From Cordylochernes scorpioides (lineage: Eukaryota; Arthropoda; Arachnida; Pseudoscorpiones; Chernetidae), in contig CP092886.1 of assembly GCA_030710605.1 (NCBI GenBank), forward strand, positions 164,341,302-164,405,301: a DNA stretch of 64,000 nt. Reading direction: 5' to 3'. A model generated the notes under the pieces. The model made no database searches and was not told the DNA's origin. It saw nothing but the letters and a program-made list of their open reading frames with translations. Every line of letters starts with the position of its first letter. Position 1 is the first letter of the stretch. A program made the translations under genes and the position numbers. Shown here in pieces: positions 57,432-64,000 of the stretch.

Positions 57432-58160
57432 GTCCCTTGGACTTCTTTCCACTTCTTAGTCTCCCTTCTACAGCTCTAGCATGTGTGTATATAAGAGATT
57501 ATTTTATCTGGGTTTTACACGACATGTAAAAAGATTTATATTCGCTAATAATTTATTCTCGTAAATGTGAAAACCACCAAACGATGTAGCCGAATATTTA
57601 TTGTTTAAATTTGTTGCCTAGTGTTATTATTCCGAGAAGGCTTTCAATCAATAATTATTTTGCCATTAGGTTTAAAAAAATTAATATAATTCGACATTAT
57701 TAACTTGAAAAGTTTAGTTGAAGTTTGTATATGATTATACACATCAATTTGACTAAGCAATTTAATCAAAAATAAATTTTTAATGTTTTAACGTATTATT
57801 TACTATGTGTATTTGTTAAAGTTATCTAGAATTATACAAAGACATTTTACACTCAATGATTTTATTTATTTGGACACGGAATAACCTAGAGGTAAAGCGT
57901 AGAAACCAAAGTTCACATAACCAAATATTTTCTTGGAACTAAGAGAAATGAGATGTGAGCGCCCCTGATATAAATTGTTTACACTCATTCTCTTGATCCA
58001 AAGTTATTCATTTAAACTCCCTCTTGATTAAAAAATAGAGTTGATCCAATTTCAACACATGTTAGAAATATTAAACGGTCTGCTCTAAGTTTGAGATTTT
58101 TTCTTTGTGTGAATAGCTGAGCACAAAACAATATTTTCTTCTCGCTTTTAGCCACAAGAG
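57432..58160 (+). other. Putative RNF220 3' UTR and flank
   Basis: AT-rich, no coding-like frame. The first AATAAA after the stop is at about 57771 and another is near 58877. Without transcript data the true cleavage site is unknown. No repeat family from elsewhere in the window is recognisable here. Confidence 0.4.
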
Positions 58161-58163
58161 TAG

Positions 58164-58343
58164 TTGAGTATTGTTTTCTTTAACTCGAAGATTGCTCGAT
58201 TTGCCAGCAAAGAGGTCGATGAGTTTGTCTTGCGTACTATCAGACGATACAAGAAATCTGAAGATTTACCTGCTCTAGGCAGAAGGAATCGTTCTCAGGA
58301 TTGGCTTGACCTTTTAAATAGCATCTCTTCACTGTATTTATAG
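58164..58343 (+). CDS. Unrecognised coding-like terminal ORF
   Basis: An open frame of 59 codons ending in TAG, without an ATG. From 58191 it reads IARFASKEVDEFVLRTIRRY, then KKSEDLPALG and DWLDLLNSISSLYL. The composition is strongly protein-like for so AT-rich a region. A pyrimidine-rich acceptor candidate (ttgttttctttaactcgaag) gives phase 0 from 58191. It could be a last exon of an unseen gene, an alternative RNF220 3' exon (exons 13 and 14 both end in phase 0), or chance. I recognise no family. Confidence 0.3.
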   Translation: MSIVFFNSKIARFASKEVDEFVLRTIRRYKKSEDLPALGRRNRSQDWLDLLNSISSLYL

Positions 58344-59057
58344 AACAACAATGAACTCGATAGTATTCTCACCGGTTAATTTCTGCTCTCCTCTATATTA
58401 TTGTTAAATATTATTGAGCCTTTTTTTCGTTGTCTCTTGATATCAAATTTGTTTTTGTCCTATTGTCATTTTTTTAAATTAATCTTTTATAAACCATATA
58501 CTATTATATTTACTGGTAAAATGAATCTTTTTATCGCCCATTTTGGGAGAGAGAACAAATCATCATCATATGATTTAATAAAATCATCTACAGCACCTCA
58601 TTATATACTCAACCTCATGACTACATATACGATATATGTTTAGAAAACTAAAAAGATCTCTGTAACGTGTGCTAATACCCAGAACTGAAAACTCCATATA
58701 AGGAATAGGTTCCTATTGTACAAAAGTCTTATTGCCTGTCTTTTGTTGATTGTTTTGTTTTCTTGTTGCTCCGTTGTATGGCTGCACAAACAGTATATAG
58801 ATTATATATATAACATATTTGTAAAGGCTTGTATATAAATATTAGAACAGAAGATGCATCAAATGACTGTTGAGATTAATAAACTGTGAAACAAATCATA
58901 TTTTGTGTGTTGTCTTTATTTATTTGTAGTTTCTGCACCAAAAGAGAGAATATCTTTTTTTATTTAGCCTGAAATGAACTTGTTTGAAAAATTGTGTGCA
59001 GATATTGCTTATATTTATACTCTTTAGTTACGACAACCTACTTTTAGACATTATTTA

Positions 59058-59205
59058 AAAGATAGACACTTCAGCCAGTTAAAGCTTTATTTTCTTAACC
59101 TTTCGGCAAAAATCTTTTGTCTTCGTCAGGAGATCCTGACGAAGACAAAATATTTTTGCCGAAACGTTAAGAAAATAAAGGTTTAACTGGCCGAAGTGTT
59201 TATTT
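59058..59205. mobile_element. Second copy of the CTGACGA...GAAA element
   Basis: Symmetric: each strand carries CTGACGA (59136-59142 on +, 59123-59129 on -), an imperfect AGACAAAA/TTTTTGCC stem and GAAA. Arms run from cacttcagccagtt to aactggccgaagtg. Confidence 0.55.
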
Positions 59206-59646
59206 TTAAAATAAATATGAATATCGGCCAGTCAACCTCTATCTTCAAGATTTAGAAATTCTGGAAAAAAACCTGTGTCCCCTCATGTTTTCAAGTTATG
59301 ACCATCATCACTGCGGGGAATGCTACAATAACATATGTTCCTACAATGTAGGAATAATGGAGTTATCCAATTCTATCCCAAGAGTGATTTAGAGAATGAA
59401 ATGGTAAGGATAATAATAAGCAAAATGACAGCTTAATTCGTTTTATTTTCACATTTCTTATCTCCGAATTGACCTTGACAGACCATTGAGTCGTCCTAAC
59501 AAAGATATCAGCTCGAAATTTAAAGGATAACTGTGACAGATACTGTGACACGCTGTGACAGATATAAGCAGAGTAAAAATATATTTTGCAAAGAATGTAT
59601 TTTTATTTACTAAAATGACAATCTTTCATACGTTATAGAACTTGCT

Positions 59647-59735
59647 AAGATAGTGGACATTGCTGCTGCTGTGATAGAGATGCATGGAGACATCTGAGGC
59701 TCTTCATTGGACGCAACTACAACAGCCCTTCATAA
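59647..59735 (+). mobile_element. LINE 3' tail fragment
   Basis: aagatagtggacattgctgc through ggacgcaactacaacag repeats the LINE tail of 4.6 kb. No clear target duplication. Confidence 0.7.
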
Positions 59736-59979
59736 TGCCAAAATGTTTATATATTGTGTGTATTTGCGAAACTATTGGCCTTATGAAATTCTAATGCATG
59801 AACACATGCTTCTTCAGAAAAAATAAGAAGAATAACTTTGAAAATGGCTCTATTTATTATACAAGTATTTTAACAGGCTAATTATAATAACATAAAGAAA
59901 TTTACAAAAGTTATTTTTACGGGTTACATACAAAATAAAAACTACTATAGCCTAAGTAAAAGTAAGTTAACACACAGAA

Positions 59980-60114
59980 ATGCGTACACTCAAAGTACAA
60001 CATGATCTGGAGGATGACGCCTTGGCCATCATGGCATCTGCCAAGACCCGCATCTACAAGCACTTCCTGGGCCTGGAGATGCGGGGAGTCCAAGAAGACC
60101 CCCTCCTCATCTGA
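59980..60114 (+). CDS. Unrecognised short ORF or terminal exon with poly(A) signal
   Basis: From an ATG just after cacacag, 44 codons: MRTLKVQHDLEDDALAIMAS then AKTRIYKHFLGLEMRG and EDPLLI, stop TGA. GC-rich codon use like the RNF220 exons, in an AT-rich setting. cacacag could be an acceptor (exon from 59978). An AATAAA at about 60247 fits a short 3' UTR. The longer 82-codon ORF overlapping it is an out-of-frame shadow. Probably the last exon of a + strand gene; I do not recognise the protein. Confidence 0.45.
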   Translation: MRTLKVQHDLEDDALAIMASAKTRIYKHFLGLEMRGVQEDPLLI

Positions 60115-60432
60115 AGGAGGACCTTATCAAGGTGGTGGAGCCTCCCTAGCTCCTAAAATCATTGTACATTCTCATCATTTATTCATTTTTAATATCATTA
60201 TTATATTATATATTTATTTTTTTTTGCAAAAATTGACTGATCGTCAATAAAATAATTTCCAATGTCAAAGTACAACAAAAATAAAAAAGAACGTAAATAA
60301 AAAAAAACACTCGATTAGTTTAAAAAAAAAACCCAGTACTTATATTTTATTCCAGCGTTGACGATGAGAGGACCGGGGTTACACAGGTATGCGAGGAGAT
60401 CACCAGACACGGACACAGAGAACACTTAGCAC

Positions 60433-60538
60433 TTAGCCTTTGGAAGCTTCCTCGTATTTCTTTTGAAGCTTCTTTATGTACAAACATGGCCACATTCGTC
60501 CAATGAGAAGGCGTGGGAAAGATCAGTTTACTTAACAA
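60433..60538 (-). other. Possible minus-strand gene tail facing the 59980-60114 ORF
   Basis: Read on the minus strand, a frame ends ...IKKLQKKYEEASKG and TAA at 60433, followed within about 80 bases by AATAAA and a T-rich stretch near 60310-60345. This would be a convergent terminal exon. A plus-strand frame (60357-60509, starting VDDERTGVTQ) is also open over the same bases. I cannot decide between them, and the evidence is thin. Confidence 0.15.
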
Positions 60539-60844
60539 ATAAATAACATCCCTTCAAAATAACTGAAAAGCTTAAAACTGATTTTTTTTCAAATAATTTT
60601 ATACGATTACACACAAGAGACTAATGAAATCATGTCTGGTAGAGGGATATGATTAAAGATAGCGAAAGGGTCCATTTTTTTATTTTTCGGAAGAGCATTG
60701 CTCGATGAATTAAATCTTTAATTTTAGATATAGACATAATTTATAATACAAGTATATGTATTTCTACTGTGCTTAAAGTTTATGCCCATAGTTCATTTAA
60801 AATACCCTTTCCAAGAGTTTAGTTTCAGTATTGATATAAAAGAA

Positions 60845-61250
60845 AAACAGCCTAATATTACAGCGGTATGGTAGATTAAACTGTCGAAACCGCTAAAAGG
60901 ATTTACCACTGATGAGCCAGGATACCTCCATTATTTTACCATTGCAGTAAGGGCAGTAGAAAAATCTTTATTTTAAAAATAAGCTTCCGCGTCAAAAATA
61001 GTTTAATTTTCTTATATGTATCAAATATATATATACGAAATAATAATAGAAACGAAATACCTTTATTTAATGAAGAAATTTGTGAGAAATTTAATTCAAC
61101 TAAAAGGCTAAATGAAAATTGGAAAGTATTAAAGACGCGTATGATTCTTTTAAAAATTCTCAATAATTTTTCCATTGCAGTAAGGGCAGTAGAAATTGTT
61201 TAATTTCAAAAAGAATCTTACGCGTCTAAAATAGTTTCGAATTTTCATCC
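60845..61250 (-). mobile_element. Two tandem hairpin-family copies
   Basis: 60880-60960 carries the reversed gatgagccagg and attgcagtaagggcagtag blocks. 61150-61245 repeats attgcagtaagggcagtaga and then aaaatagtttcgaattttca. Both are reversed relative to the 5.4-kb copy. Confidence 0.6.
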
Positions 61251-61570
61251 TCAAAATTGGAAAACGATATTTGCGTTGACATAATTATATTTTTTTTCAC
61301 TTTTTGAGGCTATCTTCGTATGGAAAGGATTCTAACATATTCACTTCGATCAAGACTCAGTTAACATTAAGGAATTTCCCATAATTGCTTCTATCTGCTT
61401 GTTATCTATCTAAACACTTTCAGGAAGAATGATCAGAGAACGTGTCGAATTACAGGCTAAACACTTCAGACGGCATTCATGAATATATATAAACAATTTT
61501 GATCACCTTAAAGATAAGGTAAGGAGAGATTCTCTTCACTGTGGTGTTCATGGGTTGATCTCTATCCGAC

Positions 61571-62005
61571 TTGCATGATGCTTGGCGCCACAGTCTGAAT
61601 GCTGAGGAACGGAGGATAACAGGACGCTTGGCGGATAATTTTTTCTTGGTGTCTGCAGGGTCAAAATGGGCGAATACTCGTCCACCGTTAGTACTGCGAC
61701 CAAGTTACACTGCTGATAATATTGTCAATTTCATTCATCAAATCGCGTATCTAATTGCATATTTTGAACTTCGTTTTACCTATTTTTATTTTCAGAGTCC
61801 AGCACGCAGGGAGTTCTTGGATTTTCCCATCAGCATTTTTCTAGACAGTCATTTCTTGAGCTGGATGATCCTGGACATCTTTTGTCGTTTGTTTGTATTG
61901 ATGGAAAGGCAGTCTATAATCCAAAATATGTCCATAAAAGTCTGGAAACTCGCTTGTTACGGAATATTGGGCACTACATTTTGCGATGGTACCGTTAACG
62001 ATTGA
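61571..62005 (+). other. Long ORF of unknown nature
   Basis: A 144-codon frame starting MHDAWRHSLNAEERRITGRL. The first third is GC-balanced with polar sequence. The middle is AT-rich and could contain an intron (ttattttcag before AGTCCAGCACG at about 61797). It may be a decayed mobile-element gene. No motif is decisive. Confidence 0.2.
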
Positions 62006-62265
62006 GAAATTGCCTGTGCGAACGCAACTACGCCAGTTGTATGAACAGTGAAGGTCGAAGAGAGATGGTTGCAGATGAGCTACGAGTGGTTATCATACAT
62101 TAGGATTGTTGGCGGAATTGAAACGAAGTTTCTAGAAGAAGCAGCATATTTGTGGTAGAACTTCCTCGATGTGCATTCGTATTCTCCGAGATCTTGTGAC
62201 GCAATTTATATTCACCGGCAGTTTATATGCGACGGTTTCTCCAGATAAAACTGAAATACGGATTT

Positions 62266-62650
62266 TTAGAGCTCTACTATTGTATTGGACGATTCTCCTT
62301 ATATATCCGATACTACGGTTGAATATATATTAGTTATGGTATTTAATAAAATTATGGACATAAGCTTCGAGGACTGTACTTTGAGCAATGTTTTTCCACA
62401 AATAAATCATACAAGGCCAGTTAGGCATAAGTTAAATACAAGTCATAACGCTCCACACATCTGTATAAACGAAAATAATAATAAAAAAATTATATACAAA
62501 AACGTACCTAGATCTGTGAATGAAAAATCAATTTTCTCTTTCACAGATTCAAGTACGGCTTTTTATATAAATATATCCAATGAATCACCTTTTAATTCAA
62601 ACTTCTCAATATCCTCACTGAGATGAAAATATACAATAGTAGAGCTCTAA
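62266..62650. mobile_element. 385-bp element with 20-bp perfect TIRs and an internal ORF
   Basis: Ends are the 20-mer TTAGAGCTCTACTATTGTAT and its exact reverse complement at 62631-62650. The interior is open for 113 codons on + (62285-62626, beginning TTG rather than ATG) and contains PHICINENNN and RSVNEKSIFSFTDSS. The end sequence resembles the CGCTCTACTATTGTATTGG end of the hairpin family seen at 11479-11592. No target duplication is obvious. Confidence 0.5.
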
Positions 62651-62779
62651 CTGACGCGACTGGCAGAAGGTTTCATCCCTGATGTGTGATTCACTCTGTG
62701 TTAAGTGGACCTCTAATTCATCCCAATCGCTAAGTCCTTAAAGGCTTTAACTTGTATTTTGAGCAGCGTCGTTTGTCCT

Positions 62780-63035
62780 ATTTTCCTTCTCTCAAGTACA
62801 CGTGGTAAATAGCATGATAATAGTGGTGAGTATTTAGCGAATACTTTTAAGTGCACCACGCGTAGAAATAAGTTCAACTTTTGCATTCACAAGTGTGCCA
62901 GTGCATCTTTAGTTACTTGCTCTCACTGATGGGGTTAGATTTTTGCTAGAATCGGGAGCGATTGAAGCAATTTTTTCTTCAGAATAAAAGCGCTCTATGC
63001 GGGATTGTGTCATGAGGGGTCATGATACATTGGGA
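62780..63035 (-). mobile_element. Decayed tRNA-derived SINE copy
   Basis: Shares several blocks with the SINE at 26674-26980: a tail block with tacacgtggta, a block like gtgcaccacgcgtagaa, a block like gttacttgctctcactgatgg, and cgggattgtgtc near the head. The tRNA-like B box is degraded. It sits between diverged direct repeats (about 62090-62230 and 63025-63100) that share ttctccgagatctt. Confidence 0.5.
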
Positions 63036-63439
63036 TTGATGGTGTTCGGACATTCATATTCTCCGAGATCTTACGACGAAATTTCGAAGCTTTTATATTA
63101 TGAATTCATATTCTTTCTATGAGTACCTCATTTTAAAAAAATATTATCTAACGTCTCATATTTGATCTCCGACATTCGTAAGCAGCTTTCTTATCTCATA
63201 TTTGGTTTTTAAAGCTGTACATTGAGAAGATCGCTAAGAGTGTCTTGTTTATCTTTGTTCAGTTCACATTTGCTTGGATTAATTGTAGTTTCCTATTATA
63301 AAATAAGTTCCCTGGTTCGGCGTTATATTTTCAGCTCCAATTATATATTTTTAAATGCTAAAAAAACTTAAAGCTTTGTTTTCTAAAAGGTTTGTTAGCT
63401 TTGTGTTTCTAATTGATGATTTCTATTTTTCATATCTCA

Positions 63440-63640
63440 TGTTGTAAGTGTATTGTGTATTGCCTTGTTATAAATAAGAAGATACTCTTACCTTAAGGAT
63501 TATATCTTTAATCTTATTTATTTATCTATTTACAAGGTAATATTTAAAACTTAGAACAATTACAGCTATGGCGGAACTTTCACCAGCCTAAGGTAAACAA
63601 CAACAGTCAATGTGATGATGATCGTAACGTACTCTCAACA
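63440..63640 (-). repeat. LTR of a Ty3/Gypsy-like element (3' LTR)
   Basis: On the minus strand the pol tail is followed by a purine tract (AGAAAAGGGGGAGATG) and then TGTTGAGAGT. About 200 bp later comes ACTTACAACA, giving TGTTG...CAACA ends. AATAAA-like stretches lie inside. The other LTR is beyond the window, so the length (about 201 bp) is inferred from the terminal inverted bases alone. Confidence 0.55.
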
Positions 63641-63656
63641 CATCTCCCCCTTTTCT

Positions 63657-63992
63657 CTAGAGGTTTAGCCTGTCTGGCGGCTTTACCACGCGTCCACTCC
63701 TGGTCTTTACTGGTTCCGGTGATCTCTGGAATGTCCTCGGTTCACTGTCACAAGTAGTGTTGTCCCCAGTAGATGTGAAGCACTGACTCATCTCAGGAGA
63801 CTCCATCTCTTCATCTTCCATGTCAATCTTTTCACCCTGTGGGTTTGGTAGTAGGTGGAATCTATTTCTTCTTAAAATTCCTTTTGGAGAGTTGACTATA
63901 TAAGATCTTGGACTTCCAGCGTCTTCAAGTACCACACCGGGAACTCTCAAGTCTTTCACCCATACTCTAGTTCCTTTATTCAGATGGGGCAA
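63657..63992 (-). CDS. Ty3/Gypsy-like pol C-terminus (integrase tail)
   Basis: 111 codons open to the window edge. Seen: a basic/hydrophobic small-barrel-like segment with RVWVKDLRVPGVVLEDAG and RRNRFHLLP, then an acidic Ser/Thr-rich linker and a basic end (TRSGRVVKPPDRLNL). This is the typical end of Gypsy-class integrase polyproteins in invertebrates. Protease, RT and the integrase core would lie to the right, outside the window. It is immediately followed by a purine tract and LTR. Confidence 0.75.
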   Translation of the reverse strand: MPHLNKGTRVWVKDLRVPGVVLEDAGSPRSYIVNSPKGILRRNRFHLLPNPQGEKIDMEDEEMESPEMSQCFTSTGDNTTCDSEPRTFQRSPEPVKTRSGRVVKPPDRLNL

Positions 63993-64000
63993 TTCTCTTG

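Overview
This is a eukaryotic, AT-rich, repeat-rich nuclear window. Most of it (about 10.7-57.4 kb, + strand) is one multi-exon gene, the orthologue of RNF220, an E3 ubiquitin ligase with a C-terminal C3HC4 RING. The compact RING, the PNPMTSSALMVLA-type N-terminus, the VRANRQNRLN block and the YGQPQY block match RNF220 as I recall it. Short 56-bp introns mixed with multi-kb introns, abundant Tc1-type elements, 5'-truncated LINEs, tRNA-derived SINEs and Penelope-like remnants suggest an invertebrate, most likely an arthropod. I cannot name the species.

The exons are short GC-rich islands in AT-rich introns. I assembled 15 coding exons whose splice phases all agree and whose lengths sum to 1278 bases (425 codons plus stop). 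They include a 37-bp microexon (35901-35937) and other exons of 43-50 bp that are too short to show up as ORFs. There is one candidate alternative internal exon (49771-49844) and one possible alternative 3' exon (about 58191-58343). A second short 3'-terminal-like exon with a poly(A) signal lies at 59980-60114.

Layout: 1-10.7 kb is upstream sequence with two minisatellites (48-bp and 44-bp units), a Penelope-like remnant split by a hairpin element, a LINE tail and several hairpins. 10.7-12.3 kb holds RNF220 exons 1-2. 12.3-34.2 kb is a 22-kb intron with LINEs, a SINE, a 42-bp minisatellite rich in splice-donor-like motifs, a roughly 158-bp tandem array, GC-balanced non-coding islands that may be regulatory, and an intact Tc1/mariner element. 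34.2-40.1 kb holds exons 3-9. 40.2-41.1 kb is a 24-bp minisatellite built of splice-acceptor-like units. 41-57.4 kb holds exons 10-15 with a 270-bp near-perfect palindrome inserted in a SINE. 57.4-63.4 kb is 3' flank, hairpin elements and unrecognised coding-like pieces. The right edge enters a minus-strand Ty3/Gypsy-like LTR element.

Most long ORFs in the window are artefacts of tandem repeats whose unit length is a multiple of three (48, 42, 24 and 45 bp). All identifications come from reading the sequence and general family knowledge; no search was run.
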